From Moorena sp. SIO3I8 (lineage in GTDB: Bacteria > Cyanobacteriota > Cyanobacteriia > Cyanobacteriales > Coleofasciculaceae), in the NCBI RefSeq assembly GCF_010692325.1, contig NZ_JAAHHW010000037.1, forward strand, positions 1-58,564: a stretch of DNA of 58,564 nt, in the 5' to 3' direction. Positions 32,975 to 41,448 of the stretch are shown in pieces. Made by a program: the position numbers and the translations under genes. The notes under the pieces are model-generated. The model saw only the letters and a list, made by a program, of their open reading frames with translations. It was not told the DNA's origin and searched no databases. Positions within the stretch are counted from its first letter, which is position 1, and the number at the start of each line of letters is the position of its first letter.

Positions 32975-34099
32975 TTATAAATTTAATTCCAGTTGTAATA
33001 CCGTATTATTAGTAAATAAATTCATTGGTTGGCCTAAACACTGTGCTTGGTAAACTGCTTGAATAAAACAGGCAACTCGATAGGCAAATTGTACAGGAAC
33101 AGCGTTGCCAATCTGCTGGTGGACATGACGTTTATTTCCTCCATGAAATACCCATGAGTCTGGGAAAGTTTGAAGTCGGGCATATTCACGATTAGTAAAG
33201 CGTCGCAGACGGCTTGCACTGATACGCCATAGCTTTAAGTTAATATTTGGATTCCTTACAAATTGCCCATTGACGCGATCTTTTTCCTTTCTTTCTGCCA
33301 CCACATTTCCCTGAGCCCACCCCCAAATAGTTCCAGTATCAATAGCAGGAAATGGGGCATCCAAAGATCTTATTGGATGTCCGTCAGATCCAGTTCGAGA
33401 GAATCTACATGGTACAGGGGTCTCAGTAGGATCAAATTCCTTTCCAGTCTCCTCATGAACACGGCTTTTGAAGCCCCATTCAGGACAATGATTAGGAAGG
33501 GAAATGAATGGATTGGCAGCCAGATCAGCTAAATAGGCTGATGCTGGTGTATCTGGCTCTGGCGTGGGCCAGTGAAAAGCTGAGGGAAATCGGTCGAAGC
33601 TGGCAATAAAAATAAATCTTCTTCTCGTTTGAGGCACTCCAAAACCAGATACTCTGAAGACATTATATTTTATGTAGTATCCAAGACTCTTGAAATGCTC
33701 TGAAATTACGTCAACAAAAGGCTTTCCACTTTTGGGTTCTTTCATTGTCCTGAGATTTAGAACATTCTCAATTACGATAAAGCGAGGCTTCTTGATCTTT
33801 GCCATTCGGACAACTTCTTGAAACAGAAAATTCCTCTCGTCATTTTCCTTTCGATTCCCGCCCAGTGAAAAGCCCTGACATGGAACGCCTGCTAAAATTA
33901 CATCACTATCAGGTAAATCTCTTTCTGATAGTTCTCGAATATCAGCTTCTTCAACATCCCATTCAGGTCGATTATTACGGAGTGTTTTAACGCTCCATCT
34001 ATCAATATCTGTGGAGTATAGATGTTTAAAACCAGCCATTTCAAAGCCGAGATCTAAGCCACCTGCACCAGAAAAAAGACTTGTGAATGAAAGTTCCAT
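32975..34099 (-). CDS. DNA (cytosine-5) methyltransferase of a type II system
   Basis: A 374-residue C5 methyltransferase with all main motifs: I FSGAGGLDLGF (9-19), IV GVPCQGFS with catalytic Cys74, VI VIENVLN (Glu111), VIII QTRRRFIFIA, IX REYARLQTFPDSW, X QIGNAVPVQFA. The target-recognition region lies about 185-300; the specificity cannot be read from it. It starts 1 base after the end of the putative endonuclease gene on the same strand, so the two form a restriction-modification operon in which it protects host DNA. Confidence 0.92.
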   Translation of the reverse strand: MELSFTSLFSGAGGLDLGFEMAGFKHLYSTDIDRWSVKTLRNNRPEWDVEEADIRELSERDLPDSDVILAGVPCQGFSLGGNRKENDERNFLFQEVVRMAKIKKPRFIVIENVLNLRTMKEPKSGKPFVDVISEHFKSLGYYIKYNVFRVSGFGVPQTRRRFIFIASFDRFPSAFHWPTPEPDTPASAYLADLAANPFISLPNHCPEWGFKSRVHEETGKEFDPTETPVPCRFSRTGSDGHPIRSLDAPFPAIDTGTIWGWAQGNVVAERKEKDRVNGQFVRNPNINLKLWRISASRLRRFTNREYARLQTFPDSWVFHGGNKRHVHQQIGNAVPVQFAYRVACFIQAVYQAQCLGQPMNLFTNNTVLQLELNL

Positions 34100-34100
34100 A

Positions 34101-34844
34101 TCAACGAAGAGTGACTGTTGGTCCTAAAGATTTTGCTGCACGAAAAACTTCAAATGTGTGTTTCTTTCCTGCGTTTGGATTATCTATATAGGAAGGTGTA
34201 AGCGTATGTTCAATCATATCAAAGTAATAACCCCTGATCAGCCTTGGAGTCTCTATACGTGTGATAGTACCCGAGTGTTTTAAATCTATACCACATTTAA
34301 AGCCAGTTGGAGCAATCAGAGTAACTTGGCGTTCTGTGCCATCCGTAAGGGCAAATGGTGTAGGTGCAACATACATTTTTCGGTCACGAATCATAATGTC
34401 TCCATAGCTACCGAAACCTTTAAGATTCTTATTTTTATGGATATAAGAATGGTCTGCATTTAAGAAATTGCCATGACACATGACAATATCATAGACTGGA
34501 TAGTTCTTTTCCTTGGTTTTTGCTGGGTATCGTCCAAACACATAGTAAATTGTCCTGCCATTATGCAGACCTGAGGGCACTTGACTATTGCAGTCATAGT
34601 TTGCTTCCCTGCCTGGAAATCCTAATCCTTTTATCTCGAAGCCAAGGGGGAAATCAACAAGCCTGAAGTCTGGATAAGCATTTCTTGAAGGTTCATCGAA
34701 GTTCAAGGAAAGCCTTTCAAGACGAACAGCAAACCAATTTTGAAAGCTAAACTCTTTGTCCGTGGAAGAAACGCGACTTATCAACTCGCTGGCATCGATT
34801 GCGCGAACGCATTCTAAGAAAACCTTTGCTATGATTTGATCCAT
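34101..34844 (-). CDS. Putative type II restriction endonuclease (PD-(D/E)xK)
   Basis: A 247-residue protein of no family I can name with certainty. It has a PD-(D/E)xK-like arrangement: YPDF with Pro58-Asp59, then GFEIKG with Glu70-Ile-Lys72, 11 residues later. The direct pairing with a C5 methyltransferase and absence of other partners supports an endonuclease role. It is upstream of the methyltransferase in the operon. Recognition site unknown. Confidence 0.7.
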   Translation of the reverse strand: MDQIIAKVFLECVRAIDASELISRVSSTDKEFSFQNWFAVRLERLSLNFDEPSRNAYPDFRLVDFPLGFEIKGLGFPGREANYDCNSQVPSGLHNGRTIYYVFGRYPAKTKEKNYPVYDIVMCHGNFLNADHSYIHKNKNLKGFGSYGDIMIRDRKMYVAPTPFALTDGTERQVTLIAPTGFKCGIDLKHSGTITRIETPRLIRGYYFDMIEHTLTPSYIDNPNAGKKHTFEVFRAAKSLGPTVTLR

Positions 34845-35004
34845 AATGATTTGTCTAGCCCAATGTTGCGATCGCTCTCACCTGTAGTTACACGCAACTG
34901 TAGTGCATTTGGTGCTTGACAATGGAAGCACATCCAAAAGACAAAGTCAATGTTAACAGTTCTGAAGACCATCTACTGATACTCAGCAAAGTCTAACGGT
35001 TAAG

Positions 35005-35250
35005 GTCAGCGGGGCGAGACCTTGCCATAAGTGTCTAGAATTTCATTCACCGCAGCCTGGATACTGGCCTCATCGGTGATGTCCAACGGAGTGGGTGAGC
35101 ACCCAACTCTCTAAGGTCAGCCATTTTCTCAACACTACGTGCCGCCACTACTACGGTCAGACCATCCTTCAGCAGAGATTTGGCCATTTCTTTGCCCATA
35201 CCCGATGATGCGCCGGTAATCAGTGCGACTTTGGATTTACCATCTGCCAT
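35005..35250 (-). pseudogene. Short-chain dehydrogenase fragment
   Basis: An intact Rossmann start (KVALITGASSGMGKEMAKSLL, then VVVAARSVEKMADLRELGAHPL) shifts frame near 35100: the continuation LDITDEASIQAAVNEILDTYGKV is read in another frame. It then ends with a stop (about 35005) before the NNAG and YxxxK motifs. About 80 residues of a normal 250 remain. This is a frameshifted and truncated SDR relic beside the defence island. Confidence 0.85.
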
Positions 35251-35294
35251 GATATTGAAGTTCCCTGTGTTTAGTGGACTCGTTAATATTAAAC

Positions 35295-35543
35295 TTAGAA
35301 ACTAGCAACCTTCACAGATTTTGTTACTGCTACTGTCTTGCGATCGCGCTTAATACGGTCAATCTCTTTAAGAGTCAATGATGTTAAGTAACTCGTACCG
35401 CAACTAGGGCAGCTAACCATAGGTACATTTTCAATCACCAGTAGATCTTTTCCTTTCCCATAGGCTCGAGATCCATAGCGAGTTCTGGCTTCAGCAAAAC
35501 CACAAACATCGCAAACAGTAAATTCTTCAATTTCAGAGTGCAT
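35295..35543 (-). CDS. YgiT-type zinc-finger antitoxin candidate
   Basis: An 82-residue protein with two CxxC pairs (VCDVCGF and SCPSCGT) as in the MqsA/YgiT zinc-binding domain, followed by TSLTLKEIDRIKRDRKTVA. It lacks a full C-terminal HTH. It overlaps the end of the DUF4258 gene by 11 bases, so it is the second gene of a toxin-antitoxin pair; such zinc proteins usually neutralise DUF4258/MqsR-like toxins. Confidence 0.8.
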   Translation of the reverse strand: MHSEIEEFTVCDVCGFAEARTRYGSRAYGKGKDLLVIENVPMVSCPSCGTSYLTSLTLKEIDRIKRDRKTVAVTKSVKVASF

Positions 35544-35814
35544 AGACTGTGATGATTATAACCTTGCCAGATGAGCCTAGCTTAACAATTACTTCCACAG
35601 GATCGCCATCAGTTGAATATCCTTGAATCCGGTATTTGTACTCTGCGGTAGCTCTATCCTTCTGACGCTCGATAATTTCACCAGTGAGAATGGCCTGCTC
35701 AACATCCGCCAGCATCAGATTGTCGTCATCCATTTCTTCATCAGCATGGATCGTCATCACATACTGTTGTCGAAGAATTTTGTCCTGGATTTTTTCTAGG
35801 ATAGCTGCAAACAC
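35533..35814 (-). CDS. DUF4258 toxin candidate
   Basis: A 93-residue protein with the DUF4258 pattern: YVMTIHADEEMDDDNLMLADVEQAILTGEIIE, YRIQGYSTDGDPVEVIVKLG, KVIIITVYAL. The His in TIHADEEM is conserved in the family. DUF4258 resembles RelE/MqsR ribonuclease folds. It is the first gene of the pair with the YgiT-like protein. The activity is inferred from pairing. Confidence 0.78.
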   Translation of the reverse strand: MFAAILEKIQDKILRQQYVMTIHADEEMDDDNLMLADVEQAILTGEIIERQKDRATAEYKYRIQGYSTDGDPVEVIVKLGSSGKVIIITVYAL

Positions 35815-35912
35815 TCTTACGGTTCTCAGAGTTACCCCTTAAAGGGTACATTTTAGGTTGAACTGATAATAGCAATAAACCGCTTCACAATTTTGGTTAA
35901 CAAAGCCTTGCA

Positions 35913-36188
35913 TCATACCAATTTCTTCAAGCTCCGAGAACCAAAACGATAAACTGCACGATGTCCGATCCGAATTACCCAAGGTTGGGCATCAGGGTAT
36001 CGCTCATAGAGTTGATCAGTGGCCGCGATCGGAGTATCGGCAAGTTCAAAAGCTCCCGTTTCAATGTCGATCGCTACGATTTTTCCATAATTGCCTTTTT
36101 CTACCAAAGGACGTACTTGAATCTCATAAATATAATTGCCTCGTTGGGCAAATTCTTCTTTGCTATAGCGGGGCGGCCGTTCCACCAT
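35913..36188 (-). CDS. Small conserved protein, possible toxin-antitoxin-related
   Basis: A 91-residue soluble protein: ERPPRYSKEEFAQRGNYIYEIQVRPLVEKGNYGKIVAIDIETGAFEL, then AATDQLYERYPDAQPWVIRIGHRAVYRFGSR. I have seen this type in cyanobacterial genomes beside toxin-like genes, but I cannot name a function. Its first 18 codons and upstream region are duplicated at 36921-37035. It stands 98 bases from the DUF4258 pair. Confidence 0.6.
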   Translation of the reverse strand: MVERPPRYSKEEFAQRGNYIYEIQVRPLVEKGNYGKIVAIDIETGAFELADTPIAATDQLYERYPDAQPWVIRIGHRAVYRFGSRSLKKLV

Positions 36189-36252
36189 TCCTTTGACCTC
36201 TTTTCAAGAAGATCAGCGTCTATGGTGATTATAGATCGGAACCTGCTAGACC
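36135..36252. repeat. Duplicated segment, copy 1 (flanks hicBA)
   Basis: 118 bases that match 36921-37035 with six substitutions and one 3-base gap. Copy 1 includes the first 18 codons of the 91-residue gene and its upstream DNA; shared core GCTATAGCGGGGCGGCCGTT. Confidence 0.9.
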
Positions 36253-36268
36253 AATAGTAAACACAACT

Positions 36269-36481
36269 TTACTTACCCAAGTCTTCTTCCCTGAGATTAG
36301 CATCCCTCATGAGCTTACTTAAAATTCCAGTCGGTAAATCTCGGTTGCCATGAACAGGGATAGAGAGAATAGCTTGAACACCCTTCTTGCTATAAATGTG
36401 ATGACTACTATTGATTCGTTTGAGAACCCATCCTCGCTTCTCAACAATTTTGCAGAGAGCCTTGCCAGATATAGACTTCAT
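36269..36481 (-). CDS. hicA: HicA-family toxin
   Basis: A 70-residue double-stranded-RNA-binding-fold protein: SGKALCKIVEKRGWVLKRINSSHHIYSKKG, then LSIPVHGNRDLPTGILSKLMRDANL. His in the SSHHIY segment is the expected catalytic His. HicA is an mRNA interferase neutralised by HicB. It overlaps the end of hicB by ATGA. Confidence 0.9.
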   Translation of the reverse strand: MKSISGKALCKIVEKRGWVLKRINSSHHIYSKKGVQAILSIPVHGNRDLPTGILSKLMRDANLREEDLGK

Positions 36482-36678
36482 AGGGATAGTTCAACTAACT
36501 GCTTATCAGGCTCAAACTCTTCCCTTTCGCTCGCCACCTCAATCCAACCCTGGACAGCTTCTTCAAGCATTTCTATAAGGTGTTCATAGCTTTCACCCCA
36601 TGTATGACATCCAGGTAGTGCTGGAACTGAGCCACACCATACCCCATGCTCTTGCCAAATAACTACTTTAATCTTCAT
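36478..36678 (-). CDS. hicB: HicB-family antitoxin
   Basis: A 66-residue partial-RNase-H-fold protein: MKIKVVIWQEHGVWCGSVPALPGCHTWGESYEHLIEMLEEAVQGWIE. It is the short form without a DNA-binding tail. It is transcribed before hicA (hicBA order) and both genes lie between the 118-bp direct repeats. Confidence 0.88.
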   Translation of the reverse strand: MKIKVVIWQEHGVWCGSVPALPGCHTWGESYEHLIEMLEEAVQGWIEVASEREEFEPDKQLVELSL

Positions 36679-36920
36679 TGCTGATCCTGTGATCCACTAG
36701 AACTCTACACTTTGAGTATAGAGTCATCTTTCGGAATCTTGGGTTGGAGCGGTTAACGCCAGTGAACTATCCTAAGGCTTGTGACCAGTGAAAGTTGAAA
36801 TAAGGCTGATACAGCTTAACGGCATCAGGCGTGGAACCGGCATCTTGACGGTTATCAATATTCCCAGGCAGGATGCCCACCCCACTCATATTCATTCCGC
36901 CCCTCAGCAATGCCAATATG

Positions 36921-37035
36921 ATTGCCTCGTTGGGCGAATTCTTCTTTGCTATAGCGGGGCGGCCGTTCCACCATTCCTTTGACCTCTTTTCAAGATCAGC
37001 GTCTATAGTGATTATAGCTTGGAAGCTGGTAGACC
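36921..37035. repeat. Duplicated segment, copy 2 (flanks hicBA)
   Basis: Second copy of 36135-36252. It retains the 5' end of the 91-residue gene (MVERPPRYSKEEFAQRG-like) but the rest of that gene is missing, so it is a truncated remnant. The rest of the 36679-37182 gap contains a strong hairpin at 37123-37152 and nothing else recognised. Confidence 0.85.
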
Positions 37036-37122
37036 TAATTTTGATAGTTATTCGCTGATCATCCCAAAGGATTTTTTCTAGTTTGCTTAGTCTTCAGGGA
37101 ACTCCGAACCAAATACTTAAAT

Positions 37123-37152
37123 CGCCTGTGCCCCATCCATGGGGCACAGGCG
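37123..37152 (-). terminator. Strong 12-bp hairpin downstream of the H-type-lectin-like gene
   Basis: CGCCTGTGCCCC (37123-37134) is exactly complementary to GGGGCACAGGCG (37141-37152) with a 6-base loop. It follows the leftward gene ending at 37183. Only ATTTAAGTATTTGG follows on the minus strand, so the T-run is weak. An additional AGGGGT/ACCCCT stem with an A6 tract (37155-37174) lies between. Confidence 0.6.
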
Positions 37153-37182
37153 ACAGGGGTCAGAAAAAACCCCTAAGAGCGA

Positions 37183-37560
37183 TTACTCACCGATAGCGAT
37201 CCAACCTATGGTTTCAGTTGTATGTGGACCATCTGAGAGGGCCTGCCTTGGACCACCCCGAACTAATTCGTTCATTCTGAACTTAAAGCTCTCCGTGGTT
37301 ACATCTGCGATCCTGACACCAGGGGTATCTGCTCCATTAAAGGTTTGAACCATTGGAATCACGATCACATCTGAGCCTTCCGGAAATGGGGTTGGGAATA
37401 ACACTTCTGTAAATGTGCTTGTGTCACCATTTGTTGTTTCAGCTGGGCCTGAGGAATTCAGGTTAATCATCCCTGTTTGAATAGTCACTGCATAAGCTGG
37501 GGTAGCAATGAGTACCAGTGCAGCCATCAAGGACATGAAAAACATCGCAACTCGCTTCAT
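37183..37560 (-). CDS. Secreted H-type-lectin-like protein
   Basis: 125 residues from ATG 37560, chosen because AAGGAGGAGATT sits right before it. Signal peptide MKRVAMFFMSLMAALVLIAT ends at PAYA. The mature part has the H-type lectin look: FTEVLFPTPFPEGSDVIVIPMVQTFN, VRIADVTTESFKFRMNE, ETIGWIAIGE. H-type lectins bind GalNAc-like sugars as trimers or hexamers. Upstream (37561-37902) I see no gene, only a small AGCCCATTTTTGGCT hairpin. Confidence 0.72.
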   Translation of the reverse strand: MKRVAMFFMSLMAALVLIATPAYAVTIQTGMINLNSSGPAETTNGDTSTFTEVLFPTPFPEGSDVIVIPMVQTFNGADTPGVRIADVTTESFKFRMNELVRGGPRQALSDGPHTTETIGWIAIGE

Positions 37561-37902
37561 AATCTCCTCCTTAAAATGAGAAAAGCGAAAGAAGTCTTTG
37601 AGAGTTTCCGTTCCTAAAATATCCTCAGCAGAACTAAAACTGCCAATGTAGTTTTGGCATGTTTTATGGATAAAAACGCATAATAAGCCCATTTTTGGCT
37701 CATTTTTGCGTAATTAGTGATCATTTTACGAATTTATGAAGAATGATTAAGCTACTCTAGGATCTGAGTTCCCTGTGAAAATCTGTCCCTACTCGCGAGG
37801 TCTAATGGTTGAATGACCAACCAGCTTAACCAAAAGCGATAGCGATTTGCAACCTGGGCTAATTACAATACCAAAAAATAGTCACTTGCAGCAAATCTCA
37901 AC

Positions 37903-40443
37903 ATGTCAGAGGATACAGATACCAAGTCAGGCTCACAGCAAACCCCCCTCGCCGCTTGGCGTGCCCAAGAACTACAACGACTCCGCAATAGTTTAAGACG
38001 GGGACAACAACCAATGGCCGACTGGCAAGGGGGAACCTTAGCGGTTTCTGCTGTCCCTGGTGCTGGGAAATCTACTGGCATGGCAAAAGCTGCAGCAATT
38101 GCGATCGCAAATTACCAACTCCATAGCAGATATCAATTGCTGGTAGTCACCTTCACTCGCTCTGCGGCTGCCAGTATTCGAGCTAAAATCCGCGATGACC
38201 TAAAAACCCTTAAGGTCCCACAAAATAGTTTTGTAGTCTATACCTTACATGGTTTAGCCCTCTACATTGCTAACCGTCATCCAGAATTATCGGGACTTAA
38301 TCTAGACAGTAGTACTCTAGTAACTCCAAATCAAAGTCATCGCTTAATCCGTGCTTGTGTGGAACAGTGGATTGCTAATTATCCACGCCGGTATCTTACC
38401 TTGCTCGAAGGTCGAAGCTTTGATGGAGAAGAAACAGAACGGTTGCGCAGACAATCCGTATTGCGAACGGAAGTGTTACCTAACCTGGCCTACACTGTTA
38501 TCCATGAAGCCAAAAGTTCTGGGTTATTACCAGCAGATTTGTGGCACCTCAGTGAACAGACAACCGATGAATATGGGATATTAGCGATCGCAGCAGGACT
38601 GTATCAACAGTATCAAACCATAGTGCGATCGCGTGAGTTTATCGACTACGATGACATGATTCTAGCCGCGCTGAGAGTCCTACAAAACGATGCCATCCGT
38701 CAGCTCTGGCAAAATCAATTTTTTGCCGTCTTTGAAGACGAAGCCCAAGATTCCACACCGTTACAATACCGACTCTTGCAAACCCTAGCCACATTCCCAG
38801 CTAGTTCCGAACCAAACCTTGAACCTTGGCCTATTGGCCACGCTACGCGAACAACCTCCCAACCTTCAACCTCCCAACCTTCAACCTCCCAACCTTCAAC
38901 CTCCCAACCTTCAACCTCCCAACCTTCAACCTCCCAACCTTCAACCTCCCAACCTTCAACCTCCCAACCTTTAACAAATCTGATCCGAGTTGGAGACCCC
39001 AATCAAGCCATTAACTCTACCTTTACCCCAGCTGACCCGATTTACTTCAATTGGTTTTGCCAAAAATGTCAGGGAATAGGACGTTTAGCCACAATGGATC
39101 AAGCGGGTCGCAGTAGCCAGGTTATCATCGATGCTGCCAACTTTATCGTGAATTGGGTCAATAGCACCTATGGCAGCAAAAACTCTACCGAAACAGTACC
39201 ACAGCCAGACTCTATCCCCCAAACCGAACCAGCGACGGAGCTACCCTTTCGTCCTCAAACCATTCGTCGAGTCGATGCCAATGACCCTCAACCGGATGCC
39301 AACCCAAATCCAGAAGGGAGAGGTTTAGAACTCTACACTCCTAAGGACATCTACCACACAGTCGAGCTGATTGGAAAGCGAGTAGTGGAGCTATTTGCCA
39401 AAAACCAAAACCATAACGCTGCTGTGCTGGTGCGGGAGAATCGACAAGGGACTTTTGTGGTGGAACAACTGGAGTATCTCAAACGCCAGCATGGGATTGA
39501 AGTGTATGATGTCCAAAAACGCGATCGCGAATCCCACGTTCCCAGTCAAATCCTAACACTGCTGCAATTTCTCGACCGTCCCCATTCTCCGGATTACCTA
39601 AAAGCTGCCCTAGATGTCTTGGTAAAACGTCAGTTAATTCCCACCCAAGACCTCAATGCTTTATCCACCTATCCCGAACAATTCCTCTATCCTGGTCCAT
39701 TGGACCCACCCCAGACAAAAGCAGTTATCAAAGCTCGCCGCTACTGCTGTGATTTACTGCGTGCTCGTCTAGAACTCCCCAATTATCACCTAATTTCCTT
39801 CCTAGCTCAGACCTTAAACTATGACCAATCCGAGCTAGCCACAGCAGATAAATTAGCCGAACGGATAGCAAAACAGACCTTTGGCAACAGTTCTATCAGT
39901 GAAACTCTAACAGTACTTCAGGAAATCGTTAGCTCAGAACGTTTTGAACCTGTAGACCCAGACAATACAGACTCCCCTTATCTGCGTTCCCATCAACTGA
40001 CTGTAATCACCATGCACAAAGCCAAAGGATTAGACTGGGACTATGTTTTCTTGCCCTTTCTCCATGAAGACACCCTTCCAGGTAATCCGTGGGTACCTAC
40101 TGCTGCTCAGTTTTTGGGAGAATTTACCCTAGCAGAAGTAGCCAGAGCTCAAATTCGTGCCTACCTTCACGGTAAACCCTTACCCATGGCACCCGAGGCT
40201 TGGGAACAAGCCGCACAGCTTAAGACTGCTGAAGAATTCCGCTTACTCTACGTAGCCATGACCCGAGCTAAACGGTTGCTGTGGATGGCCGCCGCCGATT
40301 TGGGACCATTTCGGTGGAATACCTTTAGTGGTAAAGGAGATAACTTGCAGCAGAAGAAACCCTGTCCAGTATTGCCAGCATTGAAAGCTCAGTTTCCAAA
40401 TTCTTTAATGGTTAATGATTACAGCGGTTGGCAATTCAATTAG
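37903..40443 (+). CDS. UvrD/PcrA-type superfamily 1 helicase with an in-frame repeat array
   Basis: An 846-residue helicase: motif I SAVPGAGKSTGM (about 49-60), Ia VTFTRSAAASIRAKI, II FAVFEDEAQDST, III LIRVGDPNQAIN, V TMHKAKGLDWDYVFLP, VI RLLYVAMTRAKRLLW. It unwinds or strips DNA in repair or replication restart. Between motifs II and III (residues about 305-357) lies an extra block, EPWPIGHATRTT followed by eight QPSTS-like pentapeptides, encoded by the dispersed repeat module and 15-bp units. Helicase motifs on both sides remain intact and in frame. Confidence 0.85.
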   Translation: MSEDTDTKSGSQQTPLAAWRAQELQRLRNSLRRGQQPMADWQGGTLAVSAVPGAGKSTGMAKAAAIAIANYQLHSRYQLLVVTFTRSAAASIRAKIRDDLKTLKVPQNSFVVYTLHGLALYIANRHPELSGLNLDSSTLVTPNQSHRLIRACVEQWIANYPRRYLTLLEGRSFDGEETERLRRQSVLRTEVLPNLAYTVIHEAKSSGLLPADLWHLSEQTTDEYGILAIAAGLYQQYQTIVRSREFIDYDDMILAALRVLQNDAIRQLWQNQFFAVFEDEAQDSTPLQYRLLQTLATFPASSEPNLEPWPIGHATRTTSQPSTSQPSTSQPSTSQPSTSQPSTSQPSTSQPSTSQPLTNLIRVGDPNQAINSTFTPADPIYFNWFCQKCQGIGRLATMDQAGRSSQVIIDAANFIVNWVNSTYGSKNSTETVPQPDSIPQTEPATELPFRPQTIRRVDANDPQPDANPNPEGRGLELYTPKDIYHTVELIGKRVVELFAKNQNHNAAVLVRENRQGTFVVEQLEYLKRQHGIEVYDVQKRDRESHVPSQILTLLQFLDRPHSPDYLKAALDVLVKRQLIPTQDLNALSTYPEQFLYPGPLDPPQTKAVIKARRYCCDLLRARLELPNYHLISFLAQTLNYDQSELATADKLAERIAKQTFGNSSISETLTVLQEIVSSERFEPVDPDNTDSPYLRSHQLTVITMHKAKGLDWDYVFLPFLHEDTLPGNPWVPTAAQFLGEFTLAEVARAQIRAYLHGKPLPMAPEAWEQAAQLKTAEEFRLLYVAMTRAKRLLWMAAADLGPFRWNTFSGKGDNLQQKKPCPVLPALKAQFPNSLMVNDYSGWQFN
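38822..38973 (+). repeat. In-frame repeat block inside the helicase
   Basis: One TTGGCCTATTGGCCACGCTA module with CGCGAAC (38825-38853), then eight 15-bp units CAACCTCCCAACCTT (38854-38973). The module is read here as PWPIGHATRTT, a different frame from [11 protein letters not shown] in mutS. Confidence 0.92.
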
Positions 40444-40457
40444 GTACAAATTTATGG

Positions 40458-40790
40458 GTTTTTAGGGAGCAGGGAGCAGGGAGCAGGGAGTAGGAAAACA
40501 ATCCTGTTTACCTGATAGTTATGCAAATCTAATGGTTAATGGTTAATTGAAGAACAATGACAATTTTTAAATTAACCATTAACCCATTAATAAAACTAGA
40601 TTTTATAAGCTTTTAATTCTATGATTTAGATAATTAATCTACAAGATATAGCAGAAGTCAGAAGTCAGAAGTCAGAAGTCAGAAGTCAGAAGTCAGAAGT
40701 CAGAAGTCAGAAGTCAGAAGTCAGAAGTCAGAAGTCAGAAGTCAGAAGTCAGAAGTCAGAAGTCAGAAGTCAGAAGTCAAACTCTTGCGC
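40458..40790. repeat. Heptanucleotide arrays after the helicase
   Basis: GGGAGCA heptamers (40464-40490) and about twenty perfect AGAAGTC heptamers (40652-40789). AT-rich DNA lies between them. No gene is present from 40444 to 40882 apart from the truncated 5' end of the next one. Confidence 0.92.
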
Positions 40791-40882
40791 TTACTTAGGT
40801 TTGAGACTTTTGTCATGTCCGCGCCTGCCCTGGCGACTGCTATATCAACCCGTTCGACACCAGTCTCGGTACCCTTGATTCC

Positions 40883-41398
40883 GTGACCATAGAATTTAAC
40901 GGGCTAATGTCAGGGGACCCACGGAGCGAAAGCCTAGACGCAAAGCCAGCAACTCTGACTTGGAATCTGGAAGGCTTATTCACATTGGTCGGACCAAATA
41001 ATACAACCCTGTTCACACAGACAGCAACAGTAGGAGATTCAGCCCAAGTCGCTGCCTATGATGGCACATTAGATTTTCAGGGTGAGTCTGCAGTTTCATT
41101 TATCGGACTAACCGTTAATGTATTCGGTGATAAGACCTTCACAAATGGTTCCGTGTTTAATGCATTCCTGGGCACTGAACCCGTAGACTTTTTGTTCTCT
41201 GCGAAAACCATATCAATTATTAACGGAACCGCTAATATACTCAATGCGATCGCAACAAAAGCCCAAGGGGATGTTCAGGTTACTTACAACTACACACCAT
41301 CAGAGCCAGAGTCAGTACCAGAACCCGCGACTCCCCTTGGCTTAGGTTTAGTCCCAGGACTAAAACTGTTGTGGCAACGAAAGGCTGAAGATTGTTAA
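40883..41398 (+). pseudogene. PEP-CTERM / choice-of-anchor-E-like protein, 5' end broken
   Basis: 171 residues from GTG 40883. Reading further upstream in the same frame gives FDTSLGTLDSV, the usual start of choice-of-anchor-E domains, but the signal peptide ends in another frame (SAPALAT at about 40818). The C-terminus has SVPEPATPLGLGLVPGLKLLWQRK, a PEP-CTERM-like sorting signal: Pro-Glu-Pro, a hydrophobic stretch and basic residues. Such proteins are exported and processed by an exosortase. The 5' break means it is probably not exported as is. No exosortase gene is in the window. It lies beside the polysaccharide cluster, as these systems often do. Confidence 0.6.
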
Positions 41399-41448
41399 TT
41401 GTTAATAGCCAATTTTAAAGTGGTTTAAGTGATATCTTTGAAAGCCAC

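Noticed and set aside
36788-37058. Plus-strand open frames in the hicBA flank
   Set aside because: They are antisense to the duplicated gene fragment and have no family character.
40652-40789. Long regular repeat array considered as a CRISPR
   Set aside because: Units are contiguous 7-mers without spacers.
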